The translations under genes and the position numbers were made by a program. Below the pieces are notes generated by a model, which ran no database searches, had not been told where the DNA came from, and saw only the letters and a program-made list of their open reading frames with translations. Positions 26,001 to 37,494 of a stretch of DNA of 64,000 nt are shown piece after piece; position 1 is the first letter of the stretch; the number at the start of each line of letters is the position of its first letter. This DNA comes from Mimachlamys varia (lineage: Eukaryota > Mollusca > Bivalvia > Pectinida > Pectinidae), in assembly GCA_947623455.1 (NCBI GenBank), contig OX392529.1, forward strand, positions 4,650,001 through 4,714,000, written 5' to 3'.

Positions 26001-29000
26001 GGTAGAATAACAGCAATATGTACAGGTAACGGTCAGGGTAGAATAAGAGCAATATGTACAGGTAACGGTCAGGGTGGAATAACAGCAATATGTACAGGTA
26101 ACGGTCAGGGTAGAATAACAGCAATATGTACAGGTTTGGGTCAGGGTAGAATAACAGCAATATGTACAGGTAACGGTCAGGGTAGAATAACAGCAATATG
26201 TACAGGTTTGGGTCAGGGTGGAATAACAGCAATATGTACAGGTAACGGTCAGGGTAGAATAACAGCAATATGTACAGGTAACGGTCAGGGTAGAATAACA
26301 GCAATATGTACAGGTTTGGGTCAGGGTGGAATAACAGCAATATGTACAGGTTTGGGTCAGGGTAGAATAACAGCAATATGTACAGGTAACGGTCAGGGTA
26401 GAATAACAGCAATATGTACAGGTTTGGGTCAGGGTAGAATAACAGCAATATGTACAGGTAACGGTCAGGGTAGAATAACAGCAATATGTACAGGTAACGG
26501 TCAGGGTAGAATAATGGCAATATGTACAGGTAACGGTCAGGGTAGAATAATGACAATATGTACAGATAACGGTCAGGGTAGAATAACGACAATATGTACA
26601 TGTAAGGGTGAGGGTAGAATAACGACAATATGTACAGGTAACGGTCAGGGTAGAATAACGACAATATGTACAGGTAACGGTCAGGGTAGAATAACGACAA
26701 TATGTACAGGTAACAGTCAGGGTAGAATAGCAGCAATATGTACAGGTAAGGGTCAGGGTAGAATAACGGCAATATGTACAGGTAACGGTCAGGGTAGAAT
26801 AATGGCAATATGTACAGGTAAAGGTCAGGGTAGAATAACAGCAATATGTACAGGTAACGGTCAGGGTAGAATAATGGCAATATGTACAGGTAACGGTCAG
26901 GGTAGAATAATGGCAATATGTACAGGTAACGGTCAGGGTAGAATAACAGCAATATGTACAGGTAAAGGTCAGGGTAGAATAACAGCAATATGTACAGGTA
27001 AATGTCAGGGTGGAATAACAGCAATATGTACAGGTAACGGTCAGGGTGGAATAACAGCAATATGTACAGGTAACGGTCAGGGTGGAATAACAGCAATATG
27101 TACAGGTAACGGTCAGGGTGGAATAACTGCAATATGTACAGGTAACGGTCAGGGTGGAATAACAGCAATATGTACAGGTAACGGTCAGGGTGGAATAACA
27201 GCAATATGTACAGGTAACGGTCAGGGTAGAATAACAGCAATATGTACAGGTAAATGTCAGGGTAGAATAATGACAATATGTACAGGTAACAGTCAGGGCA
27301 GAATAACAGCAATATGTACAGGTTTGGGTCAGGGTAGAATAACAGCAATATGTACAGGTAACGGTCAGGGTGGAATAACAGCAATATGTACAGGTAACGG
27401 TCAGGGTAGAATAACAGCAATATGTACAGATAACGGTCAGGGTAGAATAACGGCAATATGTACAGGTAACGGTCAGGGTAGAATAACAGCAATATGTACA
27501 GGTAAGGGTCAGGGTAGAATAACAGCAATATGTACAGGTAAATGTCAGGGTGGAATAACGGCAATATGTACAGGTAAGGGTCAGGGTAGAATAACGGCAA
27601 TATGTACAGGTAAATGTCAGGGTGGAATAACGGCAATATGTACAGGTAAGGGTCAGGGTAGAATAACAGCAATATGTACAGGTAAAAGTCAGGGTAGAAT
27701 AATGGCAATATGTACAGGTAAAGGTCAGGGTAGAATTACGGCAATATGTACAGGTAAAGGTCAGGGTAGAATAACAGCAATATGTACAGGTAAAAGTCAG
27801 GGTAGAATAACGGCAATATGTACAGGTTTGGGTCAGGGTAGAATAACGGCAATATGTACAGGTAAAGGTCAGGGTAGAATAACAGCAATATGTACAGGTA
27901 ACGGTCAGGGTAGAATAACAGCAATATGTACAGGTAACGGTCAGGGTAGAATTACGGCAATATGTACAGGTTTGGGTCAGGGTAGAATAACGGCAATATG
28001 TACAGGTAACGGTCAGGGTAGAATAACAGCAATATGTACAGGTTTGGGTCAGGGTAGAATAACGGCAATATGTACAGATAACGGTCAGGGTAGAATAACG
28101 GCAATATGTACAGGTTTGGGTCAGGGTAGAATAACGGCAATATGTACAGATAACGGTCAGGGTAGAATAACGGCAATATGTACAGATAACGGTCAGGGTA
28201 GAATAACGGCAATATGTACAGGTAACAGTCAGGGTAGAATAACAGCAATATGTACAGGTAACGGTCAGGGTAGAATAACAGCAATATGTACAGGTAACGG
28301 TCAGGGTAGAATAACAGCAATATGTACAGGTAACAGTCAGGGTAGAATAACAGCAATATGTACAGGTAACGGTCAGGGTAGAATAACAGCAATATGTACA
28401 GGTAAGGGTCAGGGTAGAATAACAGCAATATGTACAGGTAACGGTCAGGGTGGAATAACAGCGATATGTACAGGTTTGGGTCAGGGTAGAATAACAGCAA
28501 TATGTACAGGTAAATGTCAGGGTGGAATAACAGCAATATGTACAGGTAACGGTCAGGGTAGAATAACGGCAATATGTACAGGTAAGGGTCAGGGTAGAAT
28601 AACAGCAATATGTACAGGTAAAGGTCAGGGTGGAATAATGGCAATATGTACAGGTAAATGTCAGGGTAGAATAACAGCAATATGTACAGGTAACGGTCAG
28701 GGTAGAATAACAGCAATATGTACAGGTAACGGTCAGGGTAGAATAACAGCAATATGTACAGGTAACGGTCAGGGTAGAATAACAGCAATATGTACAGGTT
28801 TGGGTCAGGGTAGAATAACGACAATATGTACAGGTAAGGGTCAGGGTAGAATAACGGCAATATGTACAGGTAACGGTCAGGGTAGAATAACGGCAATATG
28901 TACAGGTTTGGGTCAGGGTAGAATAACGGCAATATGTACAGGTAACGGTCAGGGTAGAATAACAGCAATATGTACGGGTAACAGTCAGGGTAGAATAACA

Positions 29001-30345
29001 GCAATATGTACAGGTAACGTTCAGGGTAGAATAACAGCAATATGTACAAGTAAGGGTCAGGGTAGAATAACGGCAATATGTACAGGTAAGGGTCAGGGTA
29101 GAATAACGGCAATATGTACAGGTAGCGGTCAGGGTAGAATAACAGCAATATGTACAGGTAAGGGTCAGGGTAGAATAATGACAATATGTACAGGTAACGG
29201 TCAGGGTAGAATAACGACAATATGTACAGGTAACAGTCAGGGTAGAATAACAGCAATATGTACAGGTAACGGTCAGGGTAGAATAACAGCAATATGTACA
29301 GGTAACAGTCAGGGTAGAATTACGACAATATGTACAGGTAACGGTCAGGGTAGAATTACGACAATATGTACAGGTAACGGTCAGGGTAGAATAACGGCAA
29401 TATGTACAGGTAAGGGTCAGGGTAGAATTACGACAATATGTACAGGTAACGGTCAGGGTAGAATAACGGCAATATGTACAGGTAAGGGTCAGGGTAGAAT
29501 AACAGCAATATGTACAGGTAAAGGTCAGGGTGGAATAATGGCAATATGTACAGGTAAATGTCAGGGTAGAATAACAGCAATATGTACAGGTAACGGTCAG
29601 GGTAGAATAACAGCAATATGTACAGGTAACGGTCAGGGTAGAATAACGGCAATATGTACAGGTAACGGTCAGGGTAGAATAACAGCAATATGTACAGGTT
29701 TGGGTCAGGGTAGAATAACAGCAATATGTACAGGTAACGGTCAGGGTAGAATAAAAGCAATATGTACAGGTAACAGTCAGGGTAGAATAACGACAATATG
29801 TACAGGTAACGGTCAGGATAGAATAACAGCAATATGTACAGGTAACGGTCAGGACAGAATAACAGCAATATGTACAGGTAACGGTCAGGGTAGAATAACA
29901 GCAATATGTACAGGTAACGGTCAGGGTAGAATAACGGCGATATGTACAGGTAACGGTCAGGGTAGAATTACGACAATATGTACAGGTAAGGGTCAGGGTA
30001 GAATAACAGCAATATGTACAGGTAACGGTCAGGGTAGAATAATGGCAATATGTACAGGTAACGGTCAGGGTAGAATTACGACAATATGTACAGGTAACGG
30101 TCAGGGTAGAATTACGACAATATGTACAGGTAACGTTCAGGGTAGAATAACGGCAATATGTACAGGTAAGGGTCAGGGTAGAATAACAGCAATATGTACA
30201 GGTAACGGTCAGGGTAGAATAACAGCAATATGTACAGGTAACAGTCAGGGTAGAATAACAGCAATATGTACAGGTAACAGTCAGGGTAGAATAACAGCAA
30301 TATGTACAGGTAAAGGTCAGGGTAGAATAACAGCAATATGTACAT
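14060..30345. repeat. 36-bp minisatellite, about 450 units (array D, intron 2)
   Basis: The unit is ACAGCAATATGTACAG|GTAAGG followed by GTCAGGGTAGAATA, with position variants GTAACGG, GTTTGGG, GTAAATG, ATAACGAC and ATAATGGC. The period stays exactly 36: a rare GGTGAGGG variant lies at 20271, 21387, 22395 and 26607, spaced 31, 28 and 117 units. Segmental copying is evident; a rare GGTCATGG unit at 17826 recurs at 24198 (177 units) with matching neighbours for more than 1 kb. As 36 is a multiple of three, both strands have very long open frames (up to 3312 codons on minus, 2097 on plus); I read these as repeat artefacts. Confidence 0.97.
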
Positions 30346-30809
30346 ACGGTTGATCATTCTTCTCTTGAAGTCAATGGGACCGTGGTAAAACTTTGAATTA
30401 ACAGTGAGAGTATTTGAGTTACATGTGTTTAAATGCTATTGTAAAGTTTGGCTGGGGCCGACAAATTACTTAATTCCGACTTCCATTTTCACCTTTTCCT
30501 TAAATCAAGCAAAATGTTTGTCAGCGCCGGCTCAATGTTATCCGCTAGAAGTCACTGGAACTTCATACTTGGTATATGGATTTACATTGGTGAGGCGTTG
30601 TGCCATGTATCAAAAGTACATGTAGGTCATTCTGACCTAAATTTTGGCCTTTGACCTCCATCAAAGAAAAATTTGTCCTGACTCTATTTCCTATACTCCT
30701 AGCAACTAAAACCTAATATTTGGGGCAGTCACATTCGATAGGGGACTTTAGTTTACCAAGTTGTCTTGCTATTAATTTTCTCATATATTGAATTCTGGTT
30801 TTGTTACAG
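30346..30809. other. Unique tail of intron 2
   Basis: Single-copy sequence between the 36-bp array and exon 3. It ends in a pyrimidine-rich tract and TTGTTACAG. Short frames are present but lack splice or codon support. Nothing else is recognised. Confidence 0.6.
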
Positions 30810-30898
30810 GTAGGATCACTGTCGTGTTACGGAGATTACTTCAGCAGGCGTCTCATGTTCAGACAGAGTATCGATCTCAAGAAGAAGCCTGTGTCCAA
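30810..30898 (+). CDS. Gene A exon 3, unknown protein
   Basis: An 89-nt exon with acceptor GGTTTTGTTACAG|GT. Its first two bases complete the G left by exon 2 (GGT, Gly). It then encodes 29 codons including RITVVLRRLLQQASHVQ and EYRSQEEACVQ, a likely amphipathic helix. The donor that keeps frame with exon 4 is CCAA|GTCAGT at 30899, which is only moderate. A better-looking donor (TTCT|GTAAGT) lies about 20 bases on, but would put a stop at the start of exon 4. The peptide has no recognised family. Confidence 0.55.
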
Positions 30899-30966
30899 GT
30901 CAGTTCCAATCTATTCTGTAAGTTGTCCCTCCACAGAAATCCCCTACCCTTCTTTACATCTGCACT

Positions 30967-31373
30967 GTTAGTTATCAGATACTGTCAGTTGTCATACAAT
31001 GTCAGTTGTCATACACTGTCAGTTGTCTTACACTGTCAGTTGTCATACACTGTAAGTTGTCATACTATGTCAGTTGTCATACAATGTCAGTTACCATACA
31101 CTGTCAGTTGTCATACAATGTCAGTTGTCATACAATGTTAGTTGTCGTACCCTGTCAGTTGTCATACCCTGTCAGTTGTCATACACTGTCAGTTGTCATA
31201 CAATGTCAGTTGTCATACACTGTCAGTTGTCATACACTATCAGTGATCATACTTTGTCAGTTGTCATACAATGTTAGTTGTCATACACTGTCAGTTGCCA
31301 TGCAATGTCAGTTATCAAACAATGCCAGTTGTCATATGTTATTGGTTGTCTTACAATATAGGTTGTTTTACTA
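30967..31373. repeat. 17-bp minisatellite (array E, intron 3)
   Basis: About 22 copies of GTTGTCATACACTGTCA with variants (ACAATGT, ACCCTGT). It starts about 68 bp after the exon 3 donor, whose intron start GTCAGTTCC resembles the GTCAGTTGT word in the unit. Later units are more diverged. Confidence 0.93.
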
Positions 31374-31404
31374 TTGATACATGTATATCCTTCCGTGATT
31401 GTAG

Positions 31405-31460
31405 ATACACGGTAGATGGGCTAACATCACCAGACTGGTGACGCTTCACCTGGAATACAG
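31405..31460 (+). CDS. Gene A exon 4, unknown protein
   Basis: A 56-nt exon between CCTTCCGTGATTGTAG|AT and a perfect donor, AATACAG|GTAAGT. In phase 0 it reads IHGRWANITRLVTLHLEY and leaves AG. The other two frames contain stops or fit poorly (the T+AT frame stops within four codons). The 55-bp array begins at this donor and copies the last nine exon bases (GGAATACAG). Confidence 0.6.
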
Positions 31461-32390
31461 GTAAGTCTGTTCACCATTCTAATAATGCATTACAAAGGTA
31501 AGGATAGGAATACAGGTAAGTCTGTTCACCATTCTAATATTGCATTACAAAGGTAAGGATAGGAATACAGGTAAGTCTGGTCACCATTCTAATATTGCAT
31601 TACAAAGGTAAGGATAGGAATACAGGTAAGTCTGGTCACCATTCTAATATTGCATTACAAAGGTAAGGATAGGAAAATAGGTAAGTCTGGTCACCATTCT
31701 AATATTGCATTACAAAGGTAAGGATAGGAATACAGGTAAGTCTGGTCACCATTCTAATATTGCATTACAAAGGTAAGGATAGGAATACAGGTAAGTCTGG
31801 TCACCAGTCTAATATTGCATTACAAAGGTAAGGATAGGAATACAGGTAAGTCTGGTCACCATTCTAATATTGCATTACAAAGGTAAGGATAGGAATACAG
31901 GTAAGTCTGGTCACCATTCTAATAATACATTACAAAGTTAAGGATAGGAATACAGGTAAGTCTGGTCACCATTCTAATATTGCATTACAAAGGTAAGGAT
32001 AGGAATACAGGTAAGTCTGGTCACCATTCTAATATTGCATTACAAAGGTAAGGATAGGAATACAGGTAAGTCTGGTCACCATTCTAATATTGCATTACAA
32101 AGGTAAGGATAGGAATACAGGTAAGTCTGGTCACCAGTCTAATATTGCATTACAAAGGTAAGGATAGGAATACGGTAAGTCTGGTCACCAGTCTAATATT
32201 GCATTACAAAGGTAAGGATAGGAATACAGGTAAGTCGAGTGGTCACCATTCTAATATTGCATTACAAAGGTAAGGATAGGAATACAGGTAAGTCTGGTCA
32301 CCATTCTAATATTGCATTACAAAGGTAAGGATAGGAATACAGGTAAGTCTGGTCACCATTCTAATAATACATTACAAAGGTAAGGATAGT
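31452..32390. repeat. 55-bp minisatellite, about 17 units (array F, intron 4)
   Basis: The unit is GGAATACAG|GTAAGTCTGG followed by TCACCATTCTAATATTGC and ATTACAAAGGTAAGGATA. Each unit carries two donor-like words: the copied exon junction CAG|GTAAGT and AAAG|GTAAGG. Units are highly alike (mostly single-base differences), pointing to recent expansion. Confidence 0.96.
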
Positions 32391-32946
32391 GACTAGATAC
32401 ATATCCTTTTGTGGCTTGTCATATATTTGGTAACTTATTATTTAGAGAAGTCTGATTTCCTTGTATACATTTTGTTACTTTGTTTGTACTTGTTACATTC
32501 TATATTACTTAGGCTTTACATCTGATTTAACTGGAACTGTGTTGTTTTGTTATATTATTTATGTAAATGAAACCAAACCCGTCTGAATTTATAATTAACT
32601 TGTAGAACTTTTACTGTGGTGTTGTTGTGGGTCTTTCCTAACACTTCATTAATCAAAGGGAAAAGAACTGGAAGGTTGGTTTAGAAGGTGAGTGTTGGCC
32701 ACTGGTTTTATGTCACAGGTCATTTAAAAATCACACAACATGAGGTTGATTGTGGTGGCGAACTCTCATCTCCTGACCCCACCTACTACAACAGTAACAC
32801 CACTACACAAACAGGTCTTCTTACATTTAGTCTTTAGAATCTACCGAATTTTGTTTTATACAAAATAATTGAATATGAATGTAAGATATGTAAAAATAGA
32901 ATATTGAAGTATTGTTTTCATTGTTGTAGTTGTCAGTTTCTTGGAG
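32391..32946. other. Unique part of intron 4
   Basis: Non-repetitive AT-rich sequence without a supported gene. It ends in a pyrimidine-rich run (ATTGTTTTCATTGTTGTAG) followed by further AG dinucleotides used in the alternative-exon proposal at 32947. Confidence 0.5.
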
Positions 32947-33007
32947 ACAGCTGACTCTGGCTGAGGAGCCCCTGGTAGATACTGTTATTGTCTCTACAGA
33001 ATACTGA
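32947..33007 (+). CDS. Possible alternative terminal exon of gene A
   Basis: After CAGTTTCTTGGAG, one base completes exon 4's leftover AG (AGA, Arg), and the frame reads QLTLAEEPLVDTVIVSTEY and then TGA. An AATAAA lies 64 bases downstream (33071-33076). If used it would end the protein early by intronic polyadenylation, skipping exons 5 to 9. Against it, two earlier AGs in the same tract would normally be used first, and exon 5 also fits exon 4's phase. Speculative. Confidence 0.25.
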
Positions 33008-33070
33008 GGCCACACATTCATCTAGGTCAGGTCAGCTGTTAATCAAGAGGACAAGAGCACTACAATGTAA

Positions 33071-33076
33071 AATAAA
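33071..33076 (+). terminator. AATAAA polyadenylation-signal match
   Basis: Canonical hexamer 64 bases after the stop of the possible alternative terminal exon and 27 bases before exon 5. It is meaningful only if the early-termination isoform exists. Confidence 0.25.
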
Positions 33077-33102
33077 CAGTAATGAATGATGTTATTCCAC
33101 AG

Positions 33103-33139
33103 AAAGGAGAGCGACAGGCCTAGGATCTTACCTGTACAG
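33103..33139 (+). CDS. Gene A exon 5 (micro-exon), unknown protein
   Basis: A 37-nt exon, acceptor GATGTTATTCCACAG|A and donor CCTGTACAG|GTGGTA. The first base completes AG from exon 4 (Arg); 12 codons read KESDRPRILPVQ and end in phase 0, matching exon 6. One alternative frame has a TAG. The 32-bp array begins at this donor and copies the last 14 exon bases (TCTTACCTGTACAG). Confidence 0.55.
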
Positions 33140-35575
33140 GTGGTAATGAGTCAGGTGTTCTACCTGTACAGGTGGTAATGAGTCAGGTGTCTCACCTGTA
33201 CAAGTGGTAATGAGTCAGGTGTTCTACCTGTACAGGTGGTAATGAGTCAGGTGTCTCACCTGTACAAGTGGTAATGAGTCAGGTGTTCTACCTGTACAGG
33301 TGGTAATGAGTCAGGTGTCTCACCTGTACAGGTGGTAATGAGTCAGGTGTCTCACCTGTACAAGTGGTAATGAGTCATGTGTTCTACCTGTACAGGTGGT
33401 AATGAGTCTGGTGTCTTACCTGTACAGGTGGTAATGAGTCATGTGTTCTACCTGTACAGGTGGTAATGAGTCAGGTGTTCTACCTGTACAGGTGGTAATG
33501 AGTCAGGTGTTCTACCTGTACAGGTGGTAATGAGTCAGGTGTCTTACCTGTACAGGTGGTAATGAGTCAGGTGTCTCACCTGTACAAGTGGTAATGAGTC
33601 ATGTGTTCTACCTGTACAGGTGGTAATGAGTCTTGTGTCTTACCTGTACAGGTGGTAATGAGTCATGTGTTCTACCTGTACAGGTGGTAATGAGTCAGGT
33701 GTTCTACCTGTACAGGTGGTAATGAGTCAGGTGTCTTACCTGTACAGGTGGTAATGAGTCAGGTGTCTTACCTGTACAGGTGGTAATGAGTCAGGTGTTC
33801 TACCTGTACAGGTGGTAATGAGTCTTGTGTCTTACCTGTACAGGTGGTAATGAGTCATGTGTTCTACCTGTACAGGTGGTAATGAGTCATGTGTTCTACC
33901 TGTACAGGTGGTAATGAGTCATGTGTTTTACCTGTACAGGTGGTAATGAGTCAGGTGTTCTACCTGTACAGGTGGTAATGAGTCAGGTGTCTTACCTGTA
34001 CAGGTGGTAATGAGTCAGGTGTTCTACCTGTACAGGTGGTAATGAGTCAGGTGTCTTACCTGTACAGGTGGTAATGAGTCATGTGTTCTACCTGTACAGG
34101 TGGTAATGAGTCAGGTGTCTTACCTGTACTGGTGGTAATAATGAGTCAGGTGTCTTACCTGTACAGGTGGTAATGAGTCAGGTGTCTTACCTGTACAGGT
34201 GGTGATGAGTCCGGTGTTTTACATGTACAGGTGGTAATGAGTCAGGTGTCTTACCTGTACAGGTGGTAATGAGTCAGGTGTCTTACCTGTACAGGTGGTA
34301 ATAATGGGACAGGTGTCTTACCTGTACAGGTGGTAATGAGTCAGGTGTTTTACATGTACAGGTGGTAATGAGTCAGGTGTCTTACCTGTACAGGTGGTAA
34401 TAATGGGACAGGTGTCTTACCTGTACAGGTGGTAATGAGTCAGGTGTCTTACCTGTACAGGTGGTAATATGTCAGGTGTCTTACCTGTACAGGTGGTAAT
34501 GAGTCAGGTGTCTTACTTGTACCAGTGGTAATAATGAGTCAGGTGTCTTACCTTTACAGGTGGTAATGAGTCAGGTGTCTTACATTTACAGGTGGTAATA
34601 AAGGGACAGGTGTCTTACCTGTACCAGTTGAAATAATGAGTCAGGTGTCTTACCTGTACAGGTGGTAATCAGTCAGGTGTCTAGCCTGTACAGGTGATAA
34701 TGAGTCAGGTGTCTTACCTGTACAGGTGGTAATGAGTCAGGTATCTTACCTTTACAGGTGGTAATGAATCTGGTGTCTTACCTGTACAGGTGGTAATATG
34801 TCAGGTGTCTTACCTGTACAGGTGGTAATGAGTCAGGTCAGGTGTTCTACCTGTACAGGTGGTAATGAGTCTGGTGTCTTACCTGTACAGGTGGTAATGA
34901 GTCAGGTGTCTTACTTGTACAGGTAGTAATGAGTCAGGTGTCTTACCTTTACAGGTGGTAATGAATCTGGTGTCTTACCTGTACAGGTGGTAATATGTCA
35001 GGTGTCTTACCTGTACAGGTGGTAATGGGTCAGGTGTCTTACCTGTACAGGTGGTAATGAGTCTGGTGTCTTACCTGTACAGGTGGTAATGAGTCTGGTG
35101 TCTTACCTGTACAGGTGGTAATGGGTCAGGTGTCTTACCTGTACAGGTGGTAATGAGTCAGGTGTCTTACCTGTACAGGTGGTAATGAGTCTTGTGTCTT
35201 ACCTGTACAGGTGGTAATAATAAGTCAGGTGTCTCACCTGTACAAGTGGTAATGAGTCAGGTGTTCTACCTGTACAGGTGGTAATGAGTCTGGTGTCTTA
35301 CCTGTACAGGTGGTAATGAGTCTGGTGTCTTACCTGTACAGGTGGTAATGAGTCAGGTGTCTTACCTGTACAGTTGGTAATGAGTCAGGTGTCTTACCTG
35401 TACAGGTGGTAATAATGAGTCAGGTGTCTTACTTGTACAGGTGGTAATGAGTCAGGAGTCTTACCTGTACCGGTGGTAATGAGTCTTGTGTCTTACCTGT
35501 ATAGGTGGTAATGAGTCTTGTGTCTTACCTGTACAGGTGGTAATGGGTCAGGTGTCTTACCTGTACAGGTGGTAA
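33126..35575. repeat. 32-bp minisatellite, about 76 units (array G, intron 5)
   Basis: The unit is TCTTACCTGTACAG|GTGG followed by TAATGAGTCAGGTG. Variants include TTCTACCTG, ACAAGTGG, TCTGGTG and TAATAATGAG insertions. Each unit repeats the exon 5 end and donor, and a second CAG|GTGT word. It ends about 45 bp before the exon 6 acceptor, so the array fills almost the whole intron. Confidence 0.96.
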
Positions 35576-35620
35576 TGAAAGAAGGTTTTTACCTGAACAG
35601 ATGTCAATGTCCCTCTACAG

Positions 35621-35697
35621 ACAAGTGCTACAGTATGTCTTCGTACTGAGGAATACTTCTCTATAGACAGGAGAGGGGCGAACAAGCTGTCTAGAAG
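35621..35697 (+). CDS. Gene A exon 6, unknown protein
   Basis: A 77-nt exon, acceptor CAATGTCCCTCTACAG|AC and donor CTAGAAG|GTAC. In phase 0 it encodes 25 codons, TSATVCLR then TEEYFSIDRRGANKLSR, leaving AG. Charged and codon-like compared with the flanking satellites. The 22-bp array follows directly after the donor. Confidence 0.6.
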
Positions 35698-36915
35698 GTA
35701 CAAATGTGTGATACTGTAAAGATAAATGTGTGGTACTATAAAGACAAGTGTGTGATACAGTAAAGACAAGTGTGTGATACAGTAAAGACAAGTGTGTGAT
35801 ACTGTACAGACAAATGTGTGGTACTGTAAAGACAAATGTGTGGTACTGTAAAGACAAATGTGTGATACAGTAAAGACAAGTGTGTGATACAGTAAAGACA
35901 AGTGTGTGATACTGTAAAGACAAATGTGTGATACTGTACAGACAAATGTGTGGTACTGTAAAGACAAATGTGTGATACTGTAAAGACAAGTGTGTGATAC
36001 TGTAAAGACAAATGTGTGATACTGTACAGACAAATGTGTGGTACTGTAAAGACAAATGTGTGATACTGTAAAGACAAGTGTGTGATACTGTAAAGACAAA
36101 TGTGTGATATTGTAAAGACAAATGTGTGATACAGTAAAGACAAATGTGTGATACTGTACAGAAAAATGTGTGATACTGTAAAGACAAGTGTGTGATACAG
36201 TAAAGACAAGTGTATGGTACTGTAAAGACAAATGTGTGATACTGTAAAGATAAATGTGTGATACTGTAAAGACAAATGTGTGATATTGTAAAGACAAATG
36301 TGTGATACTGTACAGAAAAATGTGTGATACTGTAAAGACAAGTGTGTGATACAGTAAAGACAAATGTGTTATACTGTAAAGACAAGTGTGTGATACTGTA
36401 AAGACAAATGTGTGATACAGTAAAGACAAATGTGTGATACTGTAAAGACAAATGTGTGATACTGTAAAGACAAATGTGTGATACTGTAAAGACAAATGTG
36501 TGATACTGTAAAGACAAGTGTGTGATACTGTAAAGACAAGTGTGTGATACTGTAAAGACAAATGTGTGATACAGTAAAGACAAATGTGTGATACTGTAAA
36601 GACAAATGTGTGATACTGTAAAGACAAATGTGTGATACTGTAAAGACAAGTGTGTGATACTGTAAAGACAAATGTGTGATACAGTAAAGACAAATGTGTG
36701 ATACTGTAAAGACAAATGTGTGGTACTGTAAAGACAAATGTGTGATACTGTAAAGACAAATGTGTGATACAGTAAAGACAAGTGTGTGATACTGTAAAGA
36801 CAAATGTGTGGTACTGTAAAGACAAATGTGTGATACTGTAAAGACACATGTGTGGTACTGTAAAGACAAATGTGTGATACAGTAAAGACAAATGTGTGAT
36901 ACTGTAAAGACAAAA
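35698..36915. repeat. 22-bp minisatellite, about 55 units (array H, intron 6 start)
   Basis: The unit is ACAAATGTGTGATACTGTAAAG, written as ACAAATGTGTGATACTG plus TAAAG, with G/A, CAG and GGT variants. It starts at the exon 6 donor: the exon-intron junction is AGAAG|GTACAAATGTG, while later units read AAAG-ACAAATGTG, having lost the GT. So the array began at a donor but its units are no longer donors. Minus-strand frames up to 455 codons here are artefacts. Confidence 0.95.
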
Positions 36916-37494
36916 GACAACCAAATGGAATTATTTCTGGTGTAGTACCCATACTGGGAAAGATCTATAGTTAGTAGAAAGTCTTAATGTGATAAACATT
37001 GATGATATGAATTTGTCTGTAATTTTTGGTGGTGATGAGTGTGTGAGATAGAAGTGTATCGAAGATAAGGTTAAATAATGTGGGGCTACGTTTCTACCAC
37101 AATAGGTGGGTGTTGTTCAACTCTCAAGGTATCAAATAATTATTAACTGTTGAATAACACACTCTTTATACCACACTTGGTATAAACTTTGAACGCATTT
37201 TGTGATTGGTTGACATGGCAAACGTTGACCGGAACAACGTCACTTGCTGTATGTACACTATATGTGAGTACAAGAGAATGGACACAATTCTGTATCTTAT
37301 GTGATTATTTGTGATAAAAAAGAAATAAACCATTTATACAAACATACTTGTGATATTAATGATGTTTTATAGGGCATAGGTTGGGGAGCCTTGTTAATTA
37401 ACACACTGGTCAAAGTCAGTTGCCTGATATTAATTACTCCAAATCATAGAAACGTAAAACCTTCAAAAGGTTTCCAAATCAAGCCTGATACATT
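36916..37494. other. Unique intron 6 segment with an orphan repeat unit
   Basis: Mostly single-copy AT-rich DNA without a supported gene. At 36939-36965 there is one isolated copy of the unit of the next array (GTACCCATACTGGGAAAGATC is shared, allowing for single changes), 530 bp before that array begins. Confidence 0.6.

Noticed and set aside
14060..30345. CRISPR array
   Set aside because: Direct head-to-tail repeats without unique spacers, in a eukaryotic intron context.
30898..30925. Better-scoring donor TTCT|GTAAGT for exon 3
   Set aside because: It would leave one base and give a TAG three codons into exon 4; the weaker CCAA|GTCAGT keeps the frame. RNA data could reverse this.
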